Source: Acidobacteriota bacterium (GTDB lineage: Bacteria > Acidobacteriota > Terriglobia > Bryobacterales > Bryobacteraceae). From it: 10,873 nucleotides of DNA. The DNA is taken from assembly GCA_018268875.1 (NCBI GenBank), contig JAFDVT010000175.1, forward strand, positions 1-10,873, read 5' to 3'. The notes under the pieces were generated by a model. It had not been told where the DNA came from. It was given only the letters and a program-made list of their open reading frames with translations, and did no database searches. Positions 1 through 6,845 of this stretch are shown here, one piece after another (position 1 is the stretch's first letter; every line of letters begins with the position of its first letter). Both the position numbers and the translations under genes were made by a program.

Positions 1-165
1 ATGTTCGAGGATCGAACGGACGTGCAGGATGCGCGGGTCGATGGTCGAGGGGAAGTGTTCTTCGTCCTTGGCAGCCTCATTGAAAAAGGCCGCGATCTCG
101 CTGGGAGATGGCGCGGCCTCCTTCTTTTCTTGGTTTCTGCCCAGAATGCGATCGAGCAGGCCCAT
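1..165 (-). CDS. Unrecognised protein, N-terminal part (runs off left edge)
   Basis: An open frame starts with ATG at 165-163 on the minus strand and continues without a stop to base 1, giving 55 residues that begin MGLLDRILGRNQEKKEAAPS. I do not recognise the family. The visible part is charged and polar with a short amphipathic start; it has no signal peptide or membrane segment, so it is probably cytoplasmic. The start lies only 3 nt after the stop codon of the phosphofructokinase gene, with no clear Shine-Dalgarno sequence of its own. It is therefore probably co-transcribed with, and translationally coupled to, that gene. The main support is the tight spacing, the start codon placed right after the upstream stop and the uninterrupted frame. 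A function cannot be assigned from this fragment. Confidence 0.6.
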   Translation of the reverse strand, partial: MGLLDRILGRNQEKKEAAPSPSEIAAFFNEAAKDEEHFPSTIDPRILHVRSILEH

Positions 166-168
166 GAG

Positions 169-1353
169 TTACTGCTTGTTGAAAAAGATCGGCAGACCGA
201 TCTTGTTCGCGTAATTCGGACGGTAACGCTCGGTGTTGTACATCGATTCGAGGTCCACGTGGCGCGGTCCAAGGGCCGGATCGGGGATGGGCGACATGGT
301 GTACTTGCCGTCCATCAACGCCGACATGACGCCGCTCTTGCCTTCGAGGATCGCGTCGAAGGCCATGGCTCCGAACGTCGAGGCGACAAGCTTGTCGACA
401 AAGTCCGGATCGCCGCCGCGGAGGTCGTAGGTCAAGTCGCTGACGATGGTTTCTTCCTTGGCGCGCTTCTTGATTTCTTCCGACAGCGCTTCGCCGACGC
501 TGGCCTTTTTGCGATGGCCGTAGGCGTCGGGTTCGCCGTATTCCATCACCTGGTAGCCTTCCCACTTGGCGCCTTCGCTGAGGACCACCAGCGAGTACTG
601 GCTGGGGTTGTTCTTCTTGTCGGCGATCAGCAGGTCAACCAGCTTATCGAGGTTCACCTTGTATTCCGGGATGACGCAACGAATAGACGTGACGTAGGCG
701 GTGTACAACGCCGTGTAGCCGGCGTCGCGGCCGAAGATGCGGAAGATGCCGATGCGTTCGTGGGAACCGACGGTGGTGCGCTGGCGGTTGATGGCGTCCA
801 TCGCGCGGGTGATCGCCGTCGAAAAGCCGATGCAGTATTCGGTGTTGCGAACGTCGTTGTCCATCGTCTTCGGGATGCAGACGACTTTGAAGCCCAGACG
901 ATCGAGGTGCGCGGCGTAGCTCAACGTGTCGTCGCCGCCGATGGCGACGAGGTAATCCAGCTTGAGCGTTTCCAGATTCTTCAACACCTGCGAACTCATG
1001 TCGTTCACGGTGGTGGTGATGCCGCCTTTGGTGAACTCCGCCTGCGGGAACGTCGTGCCCTTCAGGAAGTCCGGCACCGTCTTCATCTTCTTAGGATTGG
1101 TGCGGGACGAGTGCAGGAAGGTGCCGCCGGAGCGGTCGATCGTGCGCGTATTCTCGCGAGTCAGGGGGAGGACGTAGCGTTCCACGCTGGCGGGGTCGTT
1201 GAAGTTCAGGTGGGTGAGACCTTCCCAACCACGGCGGATGCCGACCACTTCGCAGTCGTTCTCGTAGCCGCGGTAGACCACGCTCTTAATCACAGAATTC
1301 AGGCCGGGGACGTCGCCGCCGCCGGTCAGGATACCGATTCTCTTCTTGGCCAT
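169..1353 (-). CDS. pfp: 6-phosphofructokinase, PPi-dependent type predicted
   Basis: This 394-residue protein is a PFK-family enzyme (PF00365) that phosphorylates fructose 6-phosphate to fructose 1,6-bisphosphate in glycolysis, in the cytoplasm. The nucleotide/phosphate loop TGGGDVPGLN lies at residues 10-19, GGDDT at 139-143, PKTMDND at 161-167 with the catalytic Asp region, a GRDAG segment in the middle, and SEGAKWEG later. Two residues suggest the phosphoryl donor: Asp142 and Lys162 stand where ATP-using PfkA enzymes have Gly (GGDGS and PGTIDND). In this family Asp/Lys at these sites marks pyrophosphate-dependent enzymes, which are reversible. The start ATG at 1353 has a weak GGAA just upstream and directly precedes the loop motif. 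The gene follows the hydrolase gene by 20 nt and precedes an unknown gene by 3 nt. The family is certain; PPi use is inferred from the residues, and an ATP or mixed-substrate enzyme remains possible. Confidence 0.93.
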   Translation of the reverse strand: MAKKRIGILTGGGDVPGLNSVIKSVVYRGYENDCEVVGIRRGWEGLTHLNFNDPASVERYVLPLTRENTRTIDRSGGTFLHSSRTNPKKMKTVPDFLKGTTFPQAEFTKGGITTTVNDMSSQVLKNLETLKLDYLVAIGGDDTLSYAAHLDRLGFKVVCIPKTMDNDVRNTEYCIGFSTAITRAMDAINRQRTTVGSHERIGIFRIFGRDAGYTALYTAYVTSIRCVIPEYKVNLDKLVDLLIADKKNNPSQYSLVVLSEGAKWEGYQVMEYGEPDAYGHRKKASVGEALSEEIKKRAKEETIVSDLTYDLRGGDPDFVDKLVASTFGAMAFDAILEGKSGVMSALMDGKYTMSPIPDPALGPRHVDLESMYNTERYRPNYANKIGLPIFFNKQ

Positions 1354-1373
1354 GATTCCAATTCTTTAGTTTG

Positions 1374-2294
1374 TCACGGGTGAAAGCAGGTTCGGGGATT
1401 TTTCCACAACAAAGTTTCCCCCCACGATCCTTTCAATTCCGTCAGGAAGTGGGTATAGACGTACTCATACCCGCGGATGTTTCCACCCTGCGCCATCCCG
1501 GGTGAATACCAGCCGGCGTCCTGCGAGATCAGGACGCGATGGAGCAATCCTTTCTTGGCAAGGCTGCGAATACATTGGGCGTGCCACGGCGCGGTGGACC
1601 GGCCGATGCCGTCGAATTCCACCCAGCAACCAGCGCGCGCCATGCGAGCGTGGATGTCGAAGTCGAGTTCGTTCTGGGCGTGCACCCACACGAACTTCTT
1701 CGGGTCGAGACCGCCGTTGCGAACAATGTCCAGTTGTTCGAGCGCGGCGGCGCCGTCGCCGGTGTGCGAACACAAGGTCAGGCCGGTTGCCTTCGATGTG
1801 AGGACACCCGCTTGCACGATTTTGCGGCTCACCTCGTCGAGCGGACCCTTGTCGACGCCGATCTTGATGAACTTCGGTTTCACGCCGCCTTCGAGGCCGT
1901 CGCGATGTTCGGCGATCCAGCGGTTGGCCAGTTGCTGCGCGGTTTCGCGAAAGGCGAACTCCGGCAGGTGGCGCTGCTGGCGCGCGGCGTAGAGCCCGGT
2001 GTTGGTCCAGATGTCGATGCCGGATTCGCGGCTGAGGCGCTGGAGCAGGATCGGATCGCGACCCAGGTAGTTGGGGGTGCATTCGTGGAGGCGTACGCAG
2101 CCGAGCTTTGCGATTTCCTGCAATTTGGGGAGAACGGCGCGAACGACGTCGTCACGGTCGTAATGTACTGGCTGGTAGTCCTTGGCATCGGTGAAGTCCA
2201 CCAGGATGTGTTCGTGGACCAGAATCCAGCGCTTGGGTGGACGGGCAAAGGCGGATGAGGCGAGCGACGCCGCCAGAAAGGTACGTCTCGTCAT
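1374..2294 (-). CDS. Phosphotriesterase-family metal hydrolase, Tat-exported
   Basis: This 306-residue protein belongs to the phosphotriesterase family (PF02126) of the amidohydrolase superfamily, a TIM barrel with a binuclear metal centre. All expected ligands are visible: the HEH pair (His27, His29), a candidate carboxylated lysine Lys144 in KFIKIGVDKG, His177 in SHTG, His205 in VHAQNELD and Asp259 in SQDAGWY. The N-terminus MTRRTFLAASLASSAFA is a short twin-arginine signal, so the folded metalloenzyme is probably exported to the periplasm. Many relatives act as lactonases or on unknown esters, so the substrate cannot be named here. The protein ends in the family-like KNPR segment and is slightly short but looks complete. 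An in-frame TAA two codons upstream fixes the start, and no Shine-Dalgarno sequence is visible. It is the first gene of a tight minus-strand chain with the phosphofructokinase, and it diverges from mtgA across 12 nt. Confidence 0.85.
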   Translation of the reverse strand: MTRRTFLAASLASSAFARPPKRWILVHEHILVDFTDAKDYQPVHYDRDDVVRAVLPKLQEIAKLGCVRLHECTPNYLGRDPILLQRLSRESGIDIWTNTGLYAARQQRHLPEFAFRETAQQLANRWIAEHRDGLEGGVKPKFIKIGVDKGPLDEVSRKIVQAGVLTSKATGLTLCSHTGDGAAALEQLDIVRNGGLDPKKFVWVHAQNELDFDIHARMARAGCWVEFDGIGRSTAPWHAQCIRSLAKKGLLHRVLISQDAGWYSPGMAQGGNIRGYEYVYTHFLTELKGSWGETLLWKNPRTCFHP

Positions 2295-2306
2295 GCGTTA
2301 GTTTCA

Positions 2307-3017
2307 ATGATAGTGCCGAAATTCAGGGGGAGATCCGTTACAAGACGCGGGCTGCTGCGAGCGGCGCGTTGGGTGGCGATCGGGTTGGCCGCTATCTATA
2401 TATTGATCGGCGTGAACCTGATCTGGCTGCGGTTTGTGGATCCATGGTTCACGATGGTGCAGGCGCAGCGCCGTGTGGAATCCTGGTTCAGCAAGGGGAA
2501 GTACCAGAAGCGGCGCACGCAAGTGCCGCTGGCAAAGATCGCGCCGGACCTGCAACATGCGGTGATCGCCGCCGAGGACGGCAGGTTTTACCAGCATCAC
2601 GGTATCGACTGGCAGGTGATCGAAGACCTCATCGAGGACGATCTCATCGAAGACGGCAAGCTGGGACGCGGCGGTTCCACGATTACGCAACAGTTGATCA
2701 AGAATCTCTATGCGACGACGCACCGGTCTTTGATTCGTAAGGGGCTGGAATTTGCCGTAGCGCCGCTGGCGGAACTGATCCTGCCGAAACAACGCATTCT
2801 GGAGCTCTATTTAAACAACATCGAATGGGGTCCTGGAGGCGTGTTCGGCGCGGAGGCGGCGGCCCAGTACCATTACCGGGTGCACGCCTCGCAACTGTCG
2901 CGCGATCAGGCGGCGCGGCTTGCCGTGTGCATCCCGGCTCCACGGCGACGTCGTCCGGCGTCGATGACGAGGTCGGCGGGGATCGTGCTGAATCGTATGG
3001 TGCAAATGCAGTGGTGA
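2307..3017 (+). CDS. mtgA: Monofunctional biosynthetic peptidoglycan transglycosylase
   Basis: This 236-residue protein is a glycosyltransferase family 51 enzyme (PF00912) without a penicillin-binding transpeptidase domain. It polymerises lipid II into glycan strands at the outer face of the inner membrane. A basic N-terminus is followed by one membrane anchor at about residues 22-42. The GT51 motifs come in order: AAEDGRFYQHHGID with catalytic Glu90, GRGGSTITQQ at 119-128, RKGLE with Glu148, and KQRILELYLN at 161-170. The length matches stand-alone MtgA proteins. A five-residue duplication (DLIED twice) lies between the first two motifs. The start ATG at 2307 is the first in frame; a GTG at 2313 is an alternative and neither has a good Shine-Dalgarno sequence. 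The gene is divergent from the hydrolase gene and lies 139 nt upstream of the receptor gene, with no obvious terminator directly after its stop codon. Confidence 0.92.
   Translation: MIVPKFRGRSVTRRGLLRAARWVAIGLAAIYILIGVNLIWLRFVDPWFTMVQAQRRVESWFSKGKYQKRRTQVPLAKIAPDLQHAVIAAEDGRFYQHHGIDWQVIEDLIEDDLIEDGKLGRGGSTITQQLIKNLYATTHRSLIRKGLEFAVAPLAELILPKQRILELYLNNIEWGPGGVFGAEAAAQYHYRVHASQLSRDQAARLAVCIPAPRRRRPASMTRSAGIVLNRMVQMQW
2625..2654 (+). repeat. 15-nt in-frame tandem duplication inside mtgA
   Basis: Bases 2625-2639 and 2640-2654 are 13/15 identical and encode DLIED twice (residues 107-116). The two differences are both silent third-position changes. The acidic repeat lies in the linker between the catalytic Glu90 motif and the GRGGSTITQQ motif. 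The overall distance between these motifs is still close to that in E. coli MtgA, so function is probably not disturbed. Confidence 0.7.
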
Positions 3018-3057
3018 ACCATTATTTCGCACGCTAAAGTAAATACGATCCTGGCCG

Positions 3058-3086
3058 TTACTCAAGCGTCACGAAAAGGTTACAAT
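3058..3086 (+). promoter_or_regulatory. Possible sigma70-like promoter for the TonB receptor gene
   Basis: TACAAT at 3081-3086 matches the -10 consensus at 5 of 6 bases. TTACTC at 3058-3063 sits exactly 17 nt upstream but matches the -35 consensus poorly, at the first two bases only. If it is used, transcription would begin near base 3092-3094, just before the leader hairpin at 3097-3122. It is the best candidate I can see in the 139-nt gap between mtgA and the receptor gene; no experimental support is available from sequence alone. Confidence 0.4.
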
Positions 3087-3096
3087 TGATTCCATC

Positions 3097-3122
3097 TGGT
3101 TGGAAAAGAATTTTTCCAGCCG
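3097..3122 (+). promoter_or_regulatory. Stem-loop in the 5' leader of the receptor gene
   Basis: Bases 3097-3107 can pair with 3112-3122. The core is TGGAAAA against TTTTCCA, extended by two G-C pairs and two G-T wobbles, around the 4-nt loop GAAT. The stem ends 19 nt before the Shine-Dalgarno sequence of the receptor gene. A run of seven T lies about 11 nt further on (3134-3140), so it could act as a leaky terminator for mtgA transcripts. If the promoter at 3058-3086 is used, it would instead be a stabilising hairpin at the very 5' end of the receptor mRNA. Confidence 0.5.
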
Positions 3123-3141
3123 AAGTTTCGCGTATTTTTTT

Positions 3142-3147
3142 GAGGAG
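3142..3147 (+). promoter_or_regulatory. Shine-Dalgarno sequence that fixes the receptor start
   Basis: GAGGAG lies 9 nt upstream of the ATG at 3157. An in-frame TTG at 3100 would give a longer reading, but it lies inside the leader hairpin, has no ribosome binding site, and would place 19 charged and aromatic residues ahead of a perfect signal peptide. The ATG at 3157 is therefore chosen. Confidence 0.85.
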
Positions 3148-3156
3148 TTGACCAAT

Positions 3157-6100
3157 ATGGCACGCAAGCTCGCAGTGCTTTGTTGTACCGCCCTCGCCGC
3201 GGCCGGACTGGTGTCCGGTCAAACCATTACCGCATCGATTACCGGTAGTGTTGGCGATCCAACTGGCGCCGTTGTTCCGAATGCAACGGTTACGGCGACC
3301 AATACTGAAACCCAAGTCAAGACCACCACCACGACCAATGGTGAGGGCTTGTACACCTTCCCCTTCCTACGCATTGGACCCTACACGATCTCGGTAGATT
3401 CCAAGGGCTTTAAGAAGTCCGTCGTGGGCCCGTTCACCGTTACGGCCAACCAGGTTGCCCGTATGGACATTAAACTGGAACTCGGCGACAACACGCAGAC
3501 CGTTGAAGTTACCGATGTCGCCACGCTGCTGCAGACCGAAACGCAAGCCACCGGCGATACGCTTTCTTCCACCAAGCTCACCAGCCTTCCGCTCAACGGC
3601 CGCAACTTTGCCTCGTTGACCCTGTTGATTCCAGGCGCTGTTTCCACCGCGCCGAACGCGATGAACACCGCGGCCCGCTTTCAGGGTTCGGGTTCGCGCC
3701 CGCAGGTAAACGGCAACCGCGAGCAGACCAACAACTTTATTCTCGACGGCGTCGATATCAACCAGAGCGTCGACAACCAGATCGGCTATCAGCCGAACGT
3801 GGACGCGCTCGAAGAAGTGAAAGTCGTGACGGGTAACGCCGGTGCCGAATTCGGCAACGTCGGCGGCGCCAGCGTCGTGATGGCGATCAAGAGCGGCACG
3901 AACGAATATCACGGCAACGTGTTCGAGTTCCTGCGCAACGAACAGCTTGACGCCAACGGCTTCTTCAACAACCGCGCCGGCGCCAAGCGCACGGCTTTGC
4001 GTCAGAACATCTTCGGCGGCACCTTTGGTGGCCCGATCAAGCGCAACAAGACGTTCTTCTTTGCCGACTACGAGCAGACCGAACGCCGCACGGCCGGCAC
4101 GGCGCTCGCTTCGGTGGTTCCGCAGGCATGGCGCAACGGCGACCTGAGCCAGTTCACCACGGTGATCAAGGATCCGCTCTCGGGCACCACGGTGGCCAAT
4201 CGCACGCCGTTCGCCAACAATCAGATTCCGGTGGCCCGTTTCAGCCCGGTTGCCCGGTTCCTGTTTGCGAATCCGAATCTCTACCCTCTGCCCAACACGA
4301 CCGGTAGCGGCTCGCTCGGCATCACCAATAACTACATTGGTTCGGGGCGCAACTACCTGAGCAACAAGCAGGGCGACATCAAGGTCGACCATCGCCTGTC
4401 CGATAAGGACAACCTGATGTTCCGCTTCTCCAAGGGCATGTACGAAACCTTCGGTTCGTCGGCTGCCCTGCCAACGTCGCTCACGGGCGGCAACAACGGT
4501 CCCACGTGGTCGGGCGTCCTGAACTGGACCCGTACCTGGAGCACCCGTTTTGTCGGCGACAACCGCTTCTCCTACTCGCTGGTCGGCATTGACGACACCG
4601 TCAACGACTGGTCCGGCCTGCTCGGCGCGGATGGCAACTCGAAGGCCGGCATCCCCGGCGGCCAGTTCATCCCCGGCCTGTCGTCGGTATCGCTCGGCAG
4701 CGGCTTGAGCGGCATCGGCAGCGCGGCCACCATCGCCAACACTCGCGACAACAAGTTCCAGTTCCAGTCGAACAACACCTACCAGGCTGGTTCGCACCTG
4801 GTGAAGTTCGGCATCAACCTGCTGCGCATGCGCCAGAACCGTTACTACGCCGGCAACAACGGCGCGCTCGGTTCGTTCACCTACAACGGCACGTACTCGG
4901 GCCTCGACTTCGGCGACTTCCTTCTGGACGCGCTGAACGCCAAGGGCCGCGGCGCGGTGACCGGTCCGTGGGGACACCGCGGATGGCGCAACATCCTGTT
5001 CATTCAGGACAGCTGGAAAGTCACTCGCAGCCTGACCTTCAATTACGGCCTGGGCTGGGAATACACCTCGCCGCTGTATGAAGCGCACGATCGCCAGGTG
5101 AACATCAACACCTACACGGGCCAGTTGATCTACCCCGGCAAGACCGAATACGGCCGCGCGCTGTACAAGGCGTACAAGAAGCAGTTCAACCCGAACCTTG
5201 GCCTCGCCTGGAGCATGAATCAGAAGACCGTTGTTCGCGCGGCGTACCGCCTGACGAACTTCCTGGAAGGCACCGGCGCGAACCTGCGCCTGACGCTGAA
5301 TCCGCCGTTCTTCACCGAATCGAACATCACCTACGACGCCAACGTTCCCGGACGCATCACCTCGGGCTTCACCGACGTGGTTGCGGCTGGCGATCTGACG
5401 GGCCCGCGCACCGGCGCCAACCCCTTCTATCAGGGCCGCGCCTGGGATCTGAACCTGCGCCCGCAGCAGACCAACCAGTTCAACTTCGCCATCGAGCGCC
5501 AGTTGGACCAGGCCACCAACGTGACGATCGCCTATGTCGGCCAGCGTGGTACGCACCTCGTCATTCCGCACGAAGCCAACAACCCGCTCCCCGGCGTGGG
5601 TGATTTCTCCACCTGGGCTCCGCTGAACGACCGCCGTCCGCTCGCGCAGTCTCTGCCGAACGTCGGCAACATCGCTCTGACCGAGTCGAGCGGCACCAGC
5701 TGGTATAACGCTCTGCAGTTGAGCGGACGCCGCCGCATGACCGGTGGGTTCGAAGCGCTCTTCCAGTACACCTTCTCGAAGACCAACACGGACGGCCTCG
5801 GCTACTACGGCTGCGGCAGCGTGAACTCGGAAGGCGCTTACTGGCAGGATGCCTACAACCGCCGCGGCAACTACGGCCCGGCCTGCTTTGACGTTCGCCA
5901 CAACTTCACCACCGCCGGCGTCTTCAACGTGCCGTACGGCAAGGGCCAGAAGTTCGGCGGCAGCACGCCGAAGATCGTCGATCTGCTGCTCGGCGGCTGG
6001 AACCTGAACTACAACCTCGCCATCCGCGGCGGGTTCCCGGTGACCATCCTGATGGGCGCCAGCGGTAACTCCGGCCGTTCGCCCCGCGGCAACCTGCGCG

Positions 6101-6486
6101 CCAACCGCTACCAGAACTTCACGGGCACCGGCAATCAGACCATCGATCGCTGGTTCGGTGACATCACGAACACGACGTTCTGCGGCGTGGGCGTGAACAA
6201 CGGCACTTGCGCCTACGGCGCTCCCGCCCTTGGCCAGTTCGGCAGCGCCGGCGTCGGCACCGAACGCGCTCCTGGTTTCTGGAACCTCGACACTTCGATC
6301 GGTAAGCGCTTCAACATTACCGAAAAGCAGCGCTTCGAGTTCCGCGCCGAAATGTTCAACGTGTTGAACCATGTTGCCTGGGGACCTCCCGGCCGCGACA
6401 TCAACAACATCAATACGTTCGGCCAGATCACCGGTCAGGTGAACGCTCCCCGCAACATCCAGTTCGGTCTGAAGTACTTCTTCTAG
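3157..6486 (+). CDS. TonB-dependent outer-membrane receptor, Oar-like
   Basis: This 1109-residue protein is an outer-membrane beta-barrel receptor of the Oar-like, carboxypeptidase regulatory-like class. A signal peptide (MARKLAVLCCTALAAAGLVS) is followed at about residues 24-105 by an immunoglobulin-like regulatory domain (CarboxypepD_reg, PF13620) that starts ITGSVGDPTGAVVPNATV. A TonB plug follows at about 115-250 with LPLNGRNF and NNFILDGVD. The rest is a long barrel rich in aromatic and Asn/Thr strands, ending in phenylalanine (GLKYFF) as expected for BAM-dependent insertion. Such receptors import large ligands, often polysaccharide or peptide products, using TonB energy; the ligand here is unknown. 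Two Cys pairs in extracellular-loop-like segments (near YYGCGS/PACFD and TTFCGV/GTCAYG) could form disulfides. The gene has its own leader and terminator, so it looks monocistronic, and no SusD-like partner lies beside it. Codon choice is strongly GC-rich, unlike the ATPase/DUF4276 genes further right. Confidence 0.93.
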   Translation: MARKLAVLCCTALAAAGLVSGQTITASITGSVGDPTGAVVPNATVTATNTETQVKTTTTTNGEGLYTFPFLRIGPYTISVDSKGFKKSVVGPFTVTANQVARMDIKLELGDNTQTVEVTDVATLLQTETQATGDTLSSTKLTSLPLNGRNFASLTLLIPGAVSTAPNAMNTAARFQGSGSRPQVNGNREQTNNFILDGVDINQSVDNQIGYQPNVDALEEVKVVTGNAGAEFGNVGGASVVMAIKSGTNEYHGNVFEFLRNEQLDANGFFNNRAGAKRTALRQNIFGGTFGGPIKRNKTFFFADYEQTERRTAGTALASVVPQAWRNGDLSQFTTVIKDPLSGTTVANRTPFANNQIPVARFSPVARFLFANPNLYPLPNTTGSGSLGITNNYIGSGRNYLSNKQGDIKVDHRLSDKDNLMFRFSKGMYETFGSSAALPTSLTGGNNGPTWSGVLNWTRTWSTRFVGDNRFSYSLVGIDDTVNDWSGLLGADGNSKAGIPGGQFIPGLSSVSLGSGLSGIGSAATIANTRDNKFQFQSNNTYQAGSHLVKFGINLLRMRQNRYYAGNNGALGSFTYNGTYSGLDFGDFLLDALNAKGRGAVTGPWGHRGWRNILFIQDSWKVTRSLTFNYGLGWEYTSPLYEAHDRQVNINTYTGQLIYPGKTEYGRALYKAYKKQFNPNLGLAWSMNQKTVVRAAYRLTNFLEGTGANLRLTLNPPFFTESNITYDANVPGRITSGFTDVVAAGDLTGPRTGANPFYQGRAWDLNLRPQQTNQFNFAIERQLDQATNVTIAYVGQRGTHLVIPHEANNPLPGVGDFSTWAPLNDRRPLAQSLPNVGNIALTESSGTSWYNALQLSGRRRMTGGFEALFQYTFSKTNTDGLGYYGCGSVNSEGAYWQDAYNRRGNYGPACFDVRHNFTTAGVFNVPYGKGQKFGGSTPKIVDLLLGGWNLNYNLAIRGGFPVTILMGASGNSGRSPRGNLRANRYQNFTGTGNQTIDRWFGDITNTTFCGVGVNNGTCAYGAPALGQFGSAGVGTERAPGFWNLDTSIGKRFNITEKQRFEFRAEMFNVLNHVAWGPPGRDINNINTFGQITGQVNAPRNIQFGLKYFF

Positions 6487-6514
6487 ACTGCGCTGTACAA
6501 GTCAACCTCGCACG

Positions 6515-6545
6515 AACGCGGGCCCTTACCGGGGTCCGCGTTTTT
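6515..6545 (+). terminator. Intrinsic terminator of the receptor gene
   Basis: Bases 6515-6526 pair with 6531-6542 (AACGCGGGCCC against GGGGTCCGCGTT, including two G-T wobbles), leaving the 4-nt loop TACC, and run straight into TTTTT at 6541-6545. It begins 28 nt after the receptor stop codon. This is a canonical GC-rich stem plus U-tract on the plus strand. On the minus strand the stem is not followed by a T-run. Confidence 0.92.
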
Positions 6546-6560
6546 GCTTTGATGGGTAGG

Positions 6561-6845
6561 ATGATGACGCCGATGATCAAGATCGACAATCCGCGCGCGC
6601 GGGTTAGCGAAGTGGTGATGGAGCCTGGGGTGGAACGTGCGACCTATGTGCGTGAGACGGACCAGATCATTGTGTTCCTGGATGATGCGAAATACGCGCG
6701 GCGCGATGCGGCGACGGGCGAGGTCCTGGTGCGGGATCGCAAAGCCGGCGAGGTCTTGTGGCATAACAAGGGCGAGCATGCGCCGGCGTTGACGAACGTG
6801 GGTTCAACGCCGTACCGTGCGCTGGTGATTGAGCTTTTCTCGTAG
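6561..6845 (+). CDS. Small cupin-like protein lacking metal-binding histidines
   Basis: A protein of about 94 residues resembles single-domain cupins. It starts with a short beta segment MIKIDNPRARVSEV, continues with TDQIIVFLDD, then RKAGEVLWHNKGEHAPALTN, and ends in YRALVIELFS. The order and spacing match small conserved-barrel cupins, but the first cupin motif, normally two or three His plus Glu, reads EPGVERATYVRETDQ here. Metal binding is therefore doubtful. The exact start is uncertain: ATG codons at 6552, 6561, 6564 and 6573 are all in frame. A GGGTAGG stretch at 6554-6560 is the only ribosome-binding-like signal, and the family-like sequence begins at 6573. The gene begins within about 30 nt of the receptor terminator and has no convincing promoter. 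Its stop codon abuts the convergent DUF4276 gene with no gap. The molecular function is unknown, and the call is fold-level only. Confidence 0.7.
   Translation: MMTPMIKIDNPRARVSEVVMEPGVERATYVRETDQIIVFLDDAKYARRDAATGEVLVRDRKAGEVLWHNKGEHAPALTNVGSTPYRALVIELFS

Noticed and set aside
1..1383. A 460-codon plus-strand frame opposite the phosphofructokinase
   Set aside because: The minus strand encodes a complete, motif-perfect enzyme. The plus frame is rich in Val, Arg, Asp and Gly without domain features, as expected for an antisense shadow.
1539..2258. A 239-codon plus-strand frame opposite the phosphotriesterase-like gene
   Set aside because: No domain or signal is visible, and the opposite strand carries every metal ligand of a known family.
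3100..3156. An upstream TTG start that would lengthen the receptor by 19 residues
   Set aside because: It lies inside the leader hairpin, has no ribosome binding site, and would bury the signal peptide. GAGGAG 9 nt before the ATG at 3157 settles the start.
3367..6372. A 1001-codon open frame on the minus strand opposite the receptor gene
   Set aside because: It is a shadow of the strongly GC-biased codon usage of the receptor. Its translation is a low-complexity mix of Ala, Val, Glu and Arg with no recognisable domain, and the plus-strand gene has signal peptide, domains, Shine-Dalgarno sequence and terminator.
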